Assembly (NCBI RefSeq): GCF_020085105.1
Contig: NC_058044.1
Coordinates: 24,673,206-24,737,205 of the forward strand
Reading direction: 5' to 3'
DNA from: Siniperca chuatsi
Taxonomy: Eukaryota > Chordata > Actinopteri > Centrarchiformes > Sinipercidae
Length of the DNA stretch: 64,000 nucleotides
This document shows positions 10,761 to 41,512 of this stretch, piece by piece. How positions within the stretch are numbered: the first letter of the stretch is position 1; each line of letters starts with the position of its first letter. Below the pieces are notes generated by a model. That model did no database searches. It was not told the origin of the DNA and was given only the letters and a program-made list of their open reading frames with translations. Made by a program: the position numbers and the translations under genes.

Positions 10761-12515
10761 CAGTTATCAAAAAGAAGCCAGTCACACAGGGAGGGGTAAG
10801 GGGTTGGAGGGAGGGGGGTTTGCAGAGAGGGAGTTGAGGGGTTGCAGAAAAAGCAGCAGGGCCTATGTGGCAAAATGTGGCATCGGCTGAAAGAGGGGGA
10901 ATGGCTGGGAAGAGGCATTTGGGAATGAAAGGGAGGCAGAAAAGAAACCCTCTTCCCAGAAGCAGTTGAGCATGACCATCAGAGGCCAAACGACAGGGGA
11001 GGAAGAAGACCCTGAACAGAGGGACTCGGCTGCTCTCACAGTGCATGAGCTGGATGTCCAATTTGTTAGTTGGTGTTTGCTGCCGCAGGAATTTGTTTTG
11101 ACAGTAGCTCGAGCTCTAAAGACTAAAGCATTAAACTAAATAACCAAAATTAAGACCTCAGAATGAATGCTTGGTATTTAGGGCATCTGCTCAACAACAG
11201 CATAAAATTCTTACACGATATATTTAAGTAGTATATATTGACAACCAAACAGGCAAACACTACCTAATCAAGTATGTATAACTGCATTTTTGTCAAAAGT
11301 TTTTTAAAAAATCTGTCAAGTCCTTCACAAGAATTTGCAAAACAACAGGACAGGCTGGGTTTAAAATGTTTTCTTATATTCCTATTCTTTCCATCTGGAA
11401 GAAGACAAAGCACAATAGTGAGAGAGACCTGTGGTTTTGTCTCTGCTTTTTGCACTTGCTCTCCGGGTTTGGACAAGTGGTAAAAAATGCAAGGAATCAC
11501 AAGGTTGAAACAATCTATATTTAAATGCCATTGTCTCTTTTAAACAGCACTGTTCTTTTTTTATCCACTGTCTAAGTATTTCTGACTGGACAGAGTTTTT
11601 TCTGAATTGAATTTGGTGAAAAAGTAGTACATTATCCCATTTTGAAGCATGTATCTATACAATTATGTTTCTTCTGTACATGTCATACACATAGACTTCA
11701 AAAATCCAAAAGCGTGAAATACCGTCTTTATGTTTGTCCTTGTTAGACAATAATATGAAATCCATTTGGAACAATGCCCTGCAACAATTGCACCTTTTTC
11801 TAACTTGTGTCTATGGAGTTTTAGCTAGAGACCACAGGGTCAGAGTGACCCTCTATTGTAAAGGGAAACAGTAACACTAGCTTGCTCGCTGACCAAAGTT
11901 TCAGTAATGGCTTTCAGGGTGGCCCACTACATGCAAGGAACATGAGGGTATTCAGTTAACACAAATGGGATGTACTCGTAACAGTGACCCCGGAACGAAC
12001 AGGGATGAGCATTGTGTGTTTTGAGTGTTTTACAAGGACATCAATGAAAGGAGGGTGGTAGGTTATGTGACCCCCATCAAAATTGCTCCCTAGTAAGTTT
12101 GGTAACAAGAAGCAAAAATAGACACTGTTGTAATACAATTATAAATTTCCCTACAAAGATTGTTTGAAGATGTTAAATTATTTGAAAGAAATAATTTGGG
12201 AAATCACTCATGGTTCAGCTACAAAGTTAATAAATCTGGTTGTGAGACTGCGTCTACATGTAATATATTTTACTAAGTATGTCTGTATCAAATATAAATG
12301 GCAGGAAAAATTTCAACACTAACACCTCTAATAAATGGACCGCAATTAGAAAACACAATTAGAAGCATTACACCATTGACAAGGCACTGTGCAAAGTTCT
12401 TCTTAAGGAAGGAAAATAAAAATAAAAGAGAGCTCACATGTGACTGGAAAATGACGCAGTGAGGCTCTGCTTTAAATGCAACGCAGAATTATTCTCTTGC
12501 TCCCACAGTCAGAAT

Positions 12516-14719
<2,204 letters not shown>

Positions 14720-15060
14720 GTTTCTAAAGATGTGTCTGCTGCACAGGGCCGCTTCCGGACTCAACCCGTAACCACAGCAACCGAGGTCGGTCGATACCGG
14801 TCGCTACACAAATTAAATAGGAAAATATTTATAGAATTAATTAAAACTTTTTAATTGTAAAATGTATTAACAACCATGGTGTAATATGTAGATTTGGGGT
14901 ATAATTCAGATACAAATTTTAACAAAACTACGCCAATTCATTGACCCGGAAGTGAAACATTTTAATCATATGTTGTCCGGTTTTCATGGTTAAGTGTACG
15001 TATGGTTCAATCTGAACAGGGGTAAGAGCCAAAATATTACAGTTTAAAGAGTTTCTGCTT
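14720..15060. promoter_or_regulatory. Bidirectional dpcd-poll promoter region with ETS sites
   Basis: dpcd (minus) and poll (plus) start head-to-head. Near the dpcd start are CTTCCGG (14752-14758) and, in the opposite sense, CCGGAAGTG (14946-14954), both ETS/GABP-type sites typical of housekeeping bidirectional promoters. The poll ATG lies 1.3 kb further on, just after a TTCATGTCACAG-type acceptor at about 16277, so poll probably has a noncoding first exon near 14950-15020. The exact start sites are not visible. Confidence 0.5.
14768..14781. promoter_or_regulatory. RFX X-box in the dpcd promoter
   Basis: GTAACC-AC-AGCAAC is a perfect match to the ciliary X-box pattern GTNRCC-N(0-3)-RGYAAC. 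It lies 49 bp upstream of the dpcd ATG, inside the window where functional X-boxes usually sit in RFX-driven cilia genes. Because dpcd is a cilia gene, the site is very likely functional; that is inference. Confidence 0.75.
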
Positions 15061-15488
15061 CAAATATACAATTGCATTTTGGATATGTAGGGATGAATTA
15101 AAGCCTAATTTAAATATGGAGTGAAAATGATAATTGAAATAGTCTAAATACCGACTGTTTGCTGTTTGTAACGTTATCGTAAGCTAAAGGTAGTTAACGT
15201 TAGCTAACACTATATTGCTGTAACAAAGAACGATTTCTCAGCCTGTTTTATGAAGCAGGATTAACTGCTGTGTTAGCTAGCTGGATATCATCACTGAGTA
15301 CGCGCCGAAACAGCTCCCACTTTTTGCTATTCCTGTGTTCAAATTTCATACTAACCTATATACAATACGTTACTCATACTATGAAGTATACACTAATGTT
15401 GACAATGCAGAGCAGTTGTACGAGAAATGTACTTTACTGTTTTGTACTAACTGTAAGGTATTTGAGATAACAGGCGTCAATCAAGTTG

Positions 15489-16030
15489 CAGTGGTGGAAT
15501 GGCACAAAGTACATTTACTTCAGTACTGTAGGACAAATTTGAGGTCCATGTACGTCACTTGAGTGTTTCGATTTTATGCTAGTGAAATATCCACAACCCT
15601 TCAGAGGGAATTATTGTATTGTTTACTACATTTATGTGACAGCTACAGTTAAGAGTTACTTTGCAGATTAATACTTTACTTCCAACATGAATGATCATGT
15701 CACCAATTCATATGTGTTGTTAATATAGATTAAACTAATAGTTTTTAAAGTTATTAAAATTAGCTCCTTCTTGACCAGAAACAACATCAAAATGCAACTT
15801 ACACATTAATGCATTAGTAATAGTAAGCCGGTATTATATTAATAGTAATATTCAATAATATAACACTGACAGGGGGCGTTCTGTCTTCATAATGTCATAA
15901 TGTGTGTTTTTACTTTTGATACTTAAGTACATTTAGATGATAATACTTACATACTTTTACTTAATTACTTTTTTGAATGCATGACCTTTAATGTAGTATT
16001 TTGACAGTGGAAATTACTATCAAACTGTAA
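15489..16030. mobile_element. MITE-like hAT-type repeat beginning CAGTGGTGGAA
   Basis: Starts with CAGTGGTGGAA followed by AGTACATTTACTTCAGTACT, then blocks such as CATTTATGTGACAGCT, TTAGCTCCTTCTTGACCAG and CTTACACATTAATGCATTAG, and a closing run of TACTTAAGTACATTT-like sequence. I recognise this as a widespread non-autonomous percomorph repeat with a hAT-like terminus. It carries no coding sequence. The right end is decayed. It lies in the presumed first intron or 5' region of poll. Confidence 0.6.
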
Positions 16031-16306
16031 CTTTTAAAAACCATGGCAGAATTCAAAATATGAAAAGCAAACAAATAGCAGCCAAAAAAAAAAGGTTTTC
16101 AAAGCTTTAATACTTAAATCCAGTCAATTTTCCAGTGTGAACTCACTACATACTCAGATACTGTTAGAATAAGTATATTGTAGTGTAACATTAGTTGTAC
16201 ACAGCTTATGTTTCAGATTTGCGGATGGGTTTTACTCTGCAAAGTTAAAGATAATTTCATTCTGCTTCATGTCACAGGCCACTGGCGCCCCCCTTTAAGA
16301 GACAAG

Positions 16307-19300
16307 ATGGAGCCTCGTCACGGGATTATGAAAGCCTTTCCCAAAGTTAAAAGAGCCAAAGTGTTATATGGAAAGGATGCTCCCCCAGTAAAGAAGAAAC
16401 CTGATGAATGTGATGTCACAGGTTGTTACTGTGTTTGTGTTTGCGTGTGTGTGTGTGTGTGTGACTGAAAAAAATGTGAATTAAAAAAATACAGGAAGCT
16501 GTGCAAGAGAGATAGATTAAGAGAAAAACAAATAACACTAAACTGATAACACTAAAGCAAAAGCCATAAAATGCAACATATTCGCTCATTGTAATGTGTA
16601 CCCTTTCTTCTGTCCCAGGAAACACTTTTAATGGTGTCACAGTGTACATCCTGCCTGCTGGAATAGGAAATGCCAGATGCCAGATCTTCCAAAGACAAAT
16701 TCAGCAGAATGGAGGACGGACGGAGAGTTCACTGTGTCCTAGTGTCACTCATGTTGTTGTAGATGACAACATGGACATGGACAGGGCTCTGCGCTTACTG
16801 AGAGTGGATTGTATGCCCTCTGGAGTCCAGCTGCTGAAATGCACTTGGTTGAGCTTGTGCATCAGTGAGAAACAAATGCTGGATGTTGCCAGCTACAGCC
16901 TTCTTTTACCCAAGAGGTTAATGACCTAATAGTACTTTTTTAGAATGTTTCCAGTTTATCACATACATAGACTTGTGCTTGTCAATACACTACAGAGAAG
17001 CTAGCCATGGTGAAAGTGTATCTACTTTTCACTTGTTCATCACATTTACCACTTAAAATTGAAGTATTTACAAAACTGCGTTGACATTGAGACAGCAAAT
17101 ATATGTTAGATAATTCAAGGAGTCTTCAGTCTTATAACATCTTTTAATGTTCTCTCCACTTAGGGAATCTGAAACACGGCATGAAAATATTAAAGAAGAG
17201 TTGCCGAATGTCAAGCCTGCTGCAGAAACTATTGCACAGCCTGTGTCTGATCAAACCAAGCATGAGGAAACCATGGACATGGTAGGTTTCCAGGTCATGT
17301 GTAGAAAAAACAGTTTTACACATTTCTTTTCCAGTCTTTCAGTCAGTAGTAATTTGGTGCAATAAGGGACAAAAGCTAGACCTTGGACACATAAAAACAA
17401 CAAGTCTGTGTGTGTTGGATTGTTATTATAGTTTTACATTACATTTTACTCTCAGATAGTCCCAGACACCAAAGAGGAAGTGCAAAGAGAGGAAGACGGG
17501 GTCTCTCAGAGTGACCTGGAAGCTCTCATCACTGGCCAGCACCCCAAAATGGAGACCTCTGACCCCAGCCTTGACCCTAGTCCAGACTCTGCTGCTCAGA
17601 AGGTGGTCTCAGGGAAGTGGGTCTGTGCCCAGTCCTCTCAGTCCAAAACTCATAACTTCAACAAGCACATCACAGACAAACTAGAAGTGCTGGCCAAGGC
17701 CTACACACACCAGGGGGACAAGTGGAGGGCGCTGGGCTACTCCAAGGCTGTCATCGCACTGAAGAGTTACCACAAGCCTATTACATCATATCAGGTAACC
17801 TATTGCAGATGCTTTTAATATTATGTTGTTAGTAGTGTCAGTAATGCGTATAGTTATCAGATGTACTGCAGCAAGTACTTTTTGTTGGAGGACAGGTAAT
17901 TACACAGATTATTTTTAGTCCCCAGTACAGGGATTATTTAGCATATATTCCTTTTTAACCAGAACCTTTTTTCATTTGTTTTAGGAGGCTTGTCAGATCC
18001 CAGGAATTGGAAAACGCATGGCCGACAAAATTGATGAGATCATGGAGAGCGGTCACCTGCGGAAGCTAGATCACATCGGGGAGGCTGTGCCAGTGTTGGA
18101 GCTCTTTAGTAACATCTGGGGCGCAGGAGCTAAAACTGCACAGCTGTGGTACCAACACGTAAGGCGTGCACACACACACACACATCGAATCAAAATATTA
18201 CAAGCATACTTGAATTTGAAGTGAAAGCTTCAAGTTGAAGGACTTCCTCTTTTGTGACAAGGCTGTTTTATCTACCTGTAGGCTATTCACATCAAAGTAC
18301 AATTTACAACACGGTGGCAAGATATCCGGTTGTACTAAAAGATATGTCTGATAATAGAAATACAGTCCAGAATGAAACTCTGGATTATAGCCTGCCTAAT
18401 AAATCGGCCGGGCTGATAGAGTACCAATATTAGCTTATTGCATATATATTGGTATTTGCGTATATGTTGTCTGATAAGTTACAAGAAATTGCAGTGCAGA
18501 AAGGCCAAAGATACAGTATGTTTGAGGTATAAGAAACAGTGTCTCCAACACATAATTTATCCGCCAGAGAGCACTGACAAGTGTATTTTTAAACTGTGAA
18601 ATGTCCCACTCAGTACTTATTTTGACTTAACTCTTTAAAAACCAAATTGAAGAGATCCTTATCTAAAAATGTTTATATTATATGATAAAACATATATATG
18701 GTTATATCATTATCAGATTATACAAACTCTCAAATATTGATGTAAGTATCGTCCTCAAAAATCTGGTATCTGTTGCGCTATGGATCCCATTTAATTAGGA
18801 GCTTCTTCATCTGAGGCTTTTATTATTCAAGGTACTTTCATTTGACATTCTACAGCACAGGGCTGCACAATGAAATTAAAGTTGTGTCCCCCTTCACGCT
18901 TCACGCACAGAACATATATACAAATATTTAATATTAGAATAGAATAAAAACAATATACACAGTTCCTTATAAACATATATTATACAAAGATAACAGTAAA
19001 AAAACAAGTTTGAAAGTGTGCCCTCTTCATCGGAATCCTTAGGAATAGTAGTCAAACTGGGAGCTATAGTATTTAATCCTAATTAATTGACTAACTAAGG
19101 CAAGAAGGAAATGGGAGGCAAATGTCTAATAAATAGCATTCTGTAGTCTTTTGAAGATTTTCTTAAAAATGTTATTTGTCTTTTAGGGTTTTCGCACATT
19201 GGAGGACATCCGCACAAAAGCCCACCTGAGCAACACTCAGAAAATAGGACTCAAGCACTACGATGACTTTCTAGACCGGATGCCCAGAGAAGAAGCAGCA

Positions 19301-20597
19301 GCAATTGAGAAAGTGGTAATGCATCTTAATTTGTCGTAATATCTACATGTATGATTCTAGGATGACAACTGAAATATGTTAAGTCAAGTTTACATAGAGG
19401 TGTGATATCTTTGAAAAAGATTCCCCCTCTAGCCCTCAAAAATGTGGAAGCAGAAGGCTTGAAGTAGGAAAAAGTTTGTGTCAGCTTTCCCTGACTGCTT
19501 GGTAATGGGAAAACCAGACTGTGTTCTCACTAAGTGGAGCATCCCAAAGGGGAAAACTAACTCTTGAAACTTGCTGCATCTTGAGTTAGCCAGATACCTG
19601 TTCACTCCAGAGCGTTGAGTACAACGCTAGTTGTTTTCATATTGTATTACTTGGATTTTCTTTTTCCTCCAAAGCTGCCAGATAGAAAGTGCACATGAGA
19701 TAGATGACTAAAGCATGTGTACTCCCTCGGGCTTGTCAAAATAATATATGATGCTTCAGCGAACCTACCTCCCAGTATTTGGCTGGAAACAGGTAAAAGC
19801 TTACTTGTTTGCCTCTGTGTGTGTGTGTGGGGGGGGGGGGCGACGACATACAAGGTAAACACCTTGCTTTTCTATTACTGAGATGCCAAAGATTTAATAA
19901 AGCTCCATCACTCAAAGATAGATGATAGCCTCTATTCTGTGTCTTTTTGGGGGGTGTGTGCAGGTGAGGGATGCTACCCAGGCCATAGACCCAAACCTGG
20001 TGGCAATGGCATGTGGATCCTACCGCCGGAGAAAGGCCACGTGTGGAGATGTTGACATACTTATATCTCATCCTGATGGCAAGTCCCACAAGGGCATTTT
20101 CAGCAAAGTGTTACAGAGCCTCCATGAAAGTGGTAAGCTCCATCTTTTTTTAGGTGCTAAGGTATTTCCTCATGTCTTATTCATAGGTTTGTTTTCCTTC
20201 AGAGACACTGAAAAACCCAACTGTTTATTTCTAAGGGTTTTTGACAGACGACCTGGTGAGCCACGAGGAGAATGGAGAGCAGAAGAAGTACTTGGGTGTG
20301 TGCCGTTTGCCAGGACCCAGCCACCGCCATCGCAGGCTGGACATCATCGTAGTGCCCTACAATGAGTTTGCCTGTGCTCTCATGTATTTCACCGGGTCGG
20401 CACACTTCAACCGCTCAATGAGAGCCCTGGCAAAGACAAAAAACATGAGCTTATCAGAGCACTCACTGAACAAAGATGTGGTGCGACAGGGTAACTTGAA
20501 GGTGTATGGCGGCACTCCACTCGCTACACCGACAGAGAAGGATGTTTTTAGTCTTTTAGGCATACCGTACAGAGAGGCTCATGAAAGGGACTGGTGA
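16307..20597 (+). CDS. poll: DNA polymerase lambda (eight coding exons, complete)
   Basis: Exons 16307-16421, 16619-16916, 17164-17281, 17456-17794, 17985-18158, 19187-19315, 19964-20132 and 20236-20597 join in phase to 567 aa (human 575). Family X DNA polymerase for base-excision repair and non-homologous end joining in the nucleus. Order: short N-terminus ([13 protein letters not shown]); BRCT domain about 39-137 ([12 protein letters not shown] ... CTWLSLC); Ser/Pro-rich linker about 138-225; 8-kDa lyase domain with helix-hairpin-helix [12 protein letters not shown], the Schiff-base lysine being Lys305 (human Lys312); fingers/palm with GDVD (Asp420, Asp422) and RRLDIIVVP (Asp483), the three metal ligands (human 427, 429, 490); TGSAHFNRS; and the C-terminus [20 protein letters not shown]. 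One oddity: the palm motif reads [10 protein letters not shown] where human has CGSYRRGKAT (Arg414 for Gly). Confidence 0.96.
18405..18625 (-). mobile_element. Decayed MITE in poll intron 5, same family as 34277-34509
   Basis: Shares CCAGAGAGC-CTGACAAGT, AAATCGGCC, TGATAAGTTACA-like and CTGTGAAATG-like blocks, in the same order, with the reverse complement of the element at 34277-34509. It is therefore an older copy in the opposite orientation. No coding capacity. Confidence 0.6.
18826..19010. repeat. Interspersed repeat (TTCAAGGT ... ACAATGAAAT family), copy 1
   Basis: TTCAAGGTACTTTCATTTGACATTC, then GCACAATGAAATTAAAGTTG, TGTCCCCCTTCACGCT and a AATATTAGAATAGAATAAAA tail. A second, shorter copy with the same opening and the GCACAATGAAAT block is at 53072-53165. 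A common fish interspersed repeat of uncertain class. It sits in poll intron 5. Confidence 0.5.
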
Positions 20598-21274
20598 TGA
20601 TTTGCCAGTCACCAAGCCAATCACAATGCCTTGTCTGGTTTTATGGTGATGATGATGAATGATCGACAATGGAAACTGCTCAAAAAACAAATTTTAAGGA
20701 TGTTTTTACTGCTCCACAGATCATGCAAGATCCCTGTTTGACTTGAATGCTAATTTTACTTTACAGATTAAAGGTTGGGTTAACTCAAGTCTCAAAACCA
20801 ACATATCTTCTCACTTAACCCTAGTTGTATCTGTCCCTACAGATTGTTTAAGTGGTATGTGCCGAGGTTTTGAGATGTCCATTTCTAAAACTTCTGCTAC
20901 CACCCCAATACAATACAATGAATGGGATTTTGTTGTAGGGTCCACAGCCTTTAAAAATTATAATTTTTATTTTGTGCGGACGGTTTCTTCAGCAGAAGGT
21001 AGTTGGATTAAGCTGAGTAACTAAGAACATTGTTAAAAAAGAAGCTGCTGTTAGATTGTACAAATGTCAATTTGTAAAACTTCCATTATACAAGACTGGC
21101 AGCAAAAATTTCAAAGGTGAATATCTCAAAACAGTTAAATCCAAAACTATCTGCAGGGCTAGATACCACTATAGGTAAGTGGAAAAGTGTGTGATTTTGC
21201 AAGTAGAGTGAACTGGCACATTTTACTATAGGATATGCTTGACACTGTATATTTTATGAAAGCTGAGTAATAAT

Positions 21275-21280
21275 AATAAA
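21275..21280 (+). terminator. Candidate poly(A) signal of poll
   Basis: AATAAA about 680 bases after the poll stop codon, the last canonical signal before the GC-richer wbp1l promoter area. Motif and position only. Confidence 0.4.
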
Positions 21281-21599
21281 ACATACTAAAGGGTCATAGC
21301 AAATCTCTTCCCGCTTCTTTCTTAATTTTTCAGAACTGCACATTAGTTTACTTAGAACGAAGACAGATTTTTATTTGCAGTGTAAACTGGCTTGTACACT
21401 AGTGAGATAATGAGTATGAATTTGACTGGCGTTTGGTACAATGTGGAACCTCTCTCCCATCACTTTTTTACTTTGAATACGGTCTAATAAGGGTGAATAA
21501 CAAAATTAAAAGATTTTGAAATTGGATCATGACGAAAAAGAGATGACTCTCTTTTGAACATGTGTTCCCATAAACTAGAAAAGAGGAACCCAGGAAGAT

Positions 21600-22021
21600 A
21601 ACAAGCCCGTGCACTGGAGACGCACCGATCAGTGATTGGTTAGTCTCTTCCCAGCTGGCCCGGACTCTCCAATCGCGGGTCAGTCCGCAAAACCAGTGGC
21701 GATCCACTCAATTGAACGCCCATCACGTTGCGCACATGGATCGGGTCTAGGTGACCACGCCACACCCAGCAGACCGAGGCAGAGAGCCTGTGCTGGAGAA
21801 ACGGCTTGTGTAACAGCTATATCAGTCAGTGGCACCGACAGCAACCAGTTGCGCCAGCACCGTGCCTTGAAATGTCCAGTACGCAGAGGAGGCGGCGCAT
21901 GCAGCGGCCTCTAAGCGCGACAGGGGCTGAGAAATAGTTCAGGATGTTTGGACACCGTTTGTGAACAACCGTGTTTACATGCGTATGTTTTTTTCCGTAG
22001 GTGTAGCCACTTTTTGGAGGA
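21600..22021 (+). promoter_or_regulatory. wbp1l promoter and 5' UTR, GC-rich
   Basis: Composition changes from AT-rich to GC- and CpG-rich just upstream of the first wbp1l coding exon. Two CCAAT-type boxes are visible: ATTGG near 21636 on one strand and CCAAT near 21670 on the other. No TATA box. This fits a broad CpG-type promoter; the transcription start cannot be placed. Confidence 0.45.
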
Positions 22022-38827
<16,806 letters not shown>

Positions 38828-41512
38828 AACACAGCTAACACACCTTTGTGTCATAGAGGAAAGGAGAGGGCACTTGAGACAGAGCATACAGGCACACGCT
38901 TTTGTATCGGAGCAAGTGTTTTATGTCTAAATGCGTTCTAAGTGAGTATTTTTATGAATGTGTGCTTCTTAGATAAAACAGGTGTAGGAGCAGGAAGTGG
39001 AATCTCAACTAAAAATGATTGAGATGCAGAGGTTGAGAAAGCCTGCTCCTCCCCACACTGGAACAGTGGCCTTAACCTGTGTATTTGGGGTTATATTTGG
39101 GCAGCACAAACCCATTAACAGCCTTTGGCAATTGAGACTTCTCACACTGCACACACACACACACAGTCCTTCAGTAGTCCTCCTCATGCAACGGAAGCTA
39201 CTGATACACAGTCAAAGACTCGATAGCTGAAGCTGTGACGTCAGGACAATCACTGCCCAGGATGAATGCAGCTCTCCTCACCAGGTGCTTGCAACAATTC
39301 TGCAAATCTGTTCTCTGCAGGCAGGAAACTACGTAAAAAAAACAAAACTAAACTAAAACATTTTGGATGAGTGCTATGTGTGCTTATGCAAAGTGATACA
39401 GTACAGGGACACTAGAACCGTGTAGGACGTCCCGTTAGACTTGTGCTTCTAAAGTGCTTTTTCAGCGATTAGCGATCTGCCTTGTGTTGTTGTTGCTCTC
39501 TATCTGCCCCACTAGTGATAGAGAAGAAAAAGTTCATTAACAGATCTTCATATGGGCAGTTCCTAATTTGCACAAAATATATTTATCTTTTATAAATTAA
39601 GCTTTTAGCTAAAAAAAAATCAAAACAGAAAACGCTTACTTTCATTAATTCAGTCTTAAGTTGCCGTACATGATTAGTCTCTTAGGGTTTTATTGCAACA
39701 TTTGTAAGAAATGGACCTCTGTGTATTGTTAGTAGGGAATGCAACAGATTCACTTTGTACACAATCATTTTTTTAAATTAATTTTATGAATTTTTGTAGT
39801 ATGTGCCTACCCACAAACAAATGCAGAATTTTGATGAACAATGGTAAGCTTTAGTGAAACTGAGAGACCACAAGAAAGCAGGTACCAAAACCAAGAAAAG
39901 AATATTAAGCTTCTTAAAGATTACAACTGAGATGGGCAACGTCAGACCTCAAACTTTTATGTCTATAGATTACCACCTTCACCAGCTAAACAGTATAAAA
40001 ACAAACATTTATACTCTTTTGTATTGGGTTTTCATATTAGCACATTTTACCCTGCTTTTGCTGTGGTATTCATTAATTACACATTCATAACAGCTTCCTG
40101 AACGGTCCATTAAGGCTGATTTCTGTCAACTGGACTAGTGTGATTTTCACCAAAATATGGCTTGTTAACTGATTTTTAATCTGATAGAGGAAATGCTCCT
40201 TTTTTAGGGAAAAACATTTTTTAGTGTATGTGTATTAGGTTTTCATCATTTAAGGGATATTCATACATTACTCAACTTTATATGAAGGTGATTAATCCCA
40301 TAATGGCCATGGTTGAGGAACAAATGGCCAGAGTTTGCACACAAATAATTTGTAATAGAAGTGTTTAACCCAACAAGGCACTTTTTAGAACAAAACATCA
40401 TGAACAGTTGCAGCCTGTTGAGTGGAAAAATCCCTCTTTGGGAATGACAGGAGATAACAATTAATTTAGATAAAAAAAGAAACCAAAACAGATGACAGAG
40501 AAACAGATAAAGTAATAAAATAACAATTTGTTGTCCTTGGTTATTCTTAATATCTATTATAAACAAGAGTTTGCACAACATTATATTTCTAAGAGGCATG
40601 TGGTACAGTACAAGTTAAAAGAGCAATGTGTATAATGCTGCACTGCGGATAGTGTGCAGCATTATACAGAAGTGCTTTACAGTATATGTTCATGATTTTT
40701 GTGAGCTAGAAAGTAATATTGTATAATTGTGGTACATGTAGTACCAAGATGAGCTATTTTTCATATCGGCTGAATCCTTAAAACAATTAATGGATCTGTA
40801 TAAAATTTCAGAACCACTTTATATTTGCAAATTGTGTATAATATTCTGTAACATGTTTGTGAACCAAATAGTTGCTTTTATAATTTTGACAAAATCATTA
40901 GCTTTATAGTTATGGACAGATTTTTCTCTCATTATGGGTATTATTTTTTTCTGTTAAGGAAAGATTTAACTTCTTTTGAGACTTATCCTGAAGGTGTGCG
41001 AAGGGTACATTTGACAATTTTAGTAGATAACTAGTAGTATTAGTAGGCAGACAATACAGTAGATGATTTGTTAACAAGATCAGGGGCATCTTGCCAAAGA
41101 CACGTTTTCTTTCTTCACCAGTGTGTGTGTAAGGTGGTTTTGCACATATTCTCTGAATGTTCTGATCATAAGCCATTTATTACAACAACCAAGATGGATG
41201 TATGTTCAATAAACATACCCTTTTAAATTCAAGCTGACTCTTTTGTTGTCAAGACTGCGTGAAGTTTATTTATTGCGTGGGAAACTATACTTGCACTTCT
41301 CAAGACTTAAACTAAATAATAAATATAACATACAGCATATTCTTTGGACTTTATTTCCTGTCAGGGTTGAGCTGTGATTTCAGGCAGTGAGGGACAGGGC
41401 CCGCTGTTGAGCAGGAAGTCGACTTTACACTGTGATGCTGATTTTGTCCAGAGAGCAAACCACTGCAGAAAGCTTTTCTCTACAAATTGTGGACTTTGTT
41501 AGCAGCGAGACA
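38828..41512 (+). other. wbp1l 3' UTR and wbp1l-as3mt spacer
   Basis: AT-rich, without recognisable coding exons or clear mobile elements; a short CA repeat lies near 39153. In human, BORCS7 lies between WBP1L and AS3MT; its protein (VKGLLTEKV, MVLQEDAILHSEDSLRKMA) is not encoded in any frame I can see. The as3mt promoter should lie in 41230-41500; no TATA box was identified. Confidence 0.5.
41208..41213 (+). terminator. Candidate poly(A) signal of wbp1l
   Basis: AATAAA in TGTTCAATAAACATACCC, about 300 bases before the as3mt start codon. It would give wbp1l a long 3' UTR of about 2.4 kb, in line with the long UTRs known for this gene. Motif and position only. Confidence 0.45.

Larger units (their letters stand above)
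9814..12515. other. fgf8 3' UTR and fgf8-dpcd convergent intergenic region
   Basis: fgf8 and dpcd converge here. The first part, to about 10380, is probably the fgf8 3' UTR. No reading frame looks like a protein: the 126-codon minus-strand frame at 10681-11061 crosses G-rich low-complexity sequence. A mixed-composition block at 10545-10760 stands out as a possible regulatory element. In human, FBXW4 lies between FGF8 and DPCD; I see none of its exons here. Confidence 0.5.

Noticed and set aside
10681-11061. 126-codon minus-strand frame between fgf8 and dpcd
   Set aside because: It reads through G-rich low-complexity DNA; the product has no recognisable domain and no gene structure.
38828-41512. 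borcs7 between wbp1l and as3mt
   Set aside because: Expected from human gene order, but none of its conserved segments was seen in any frame.
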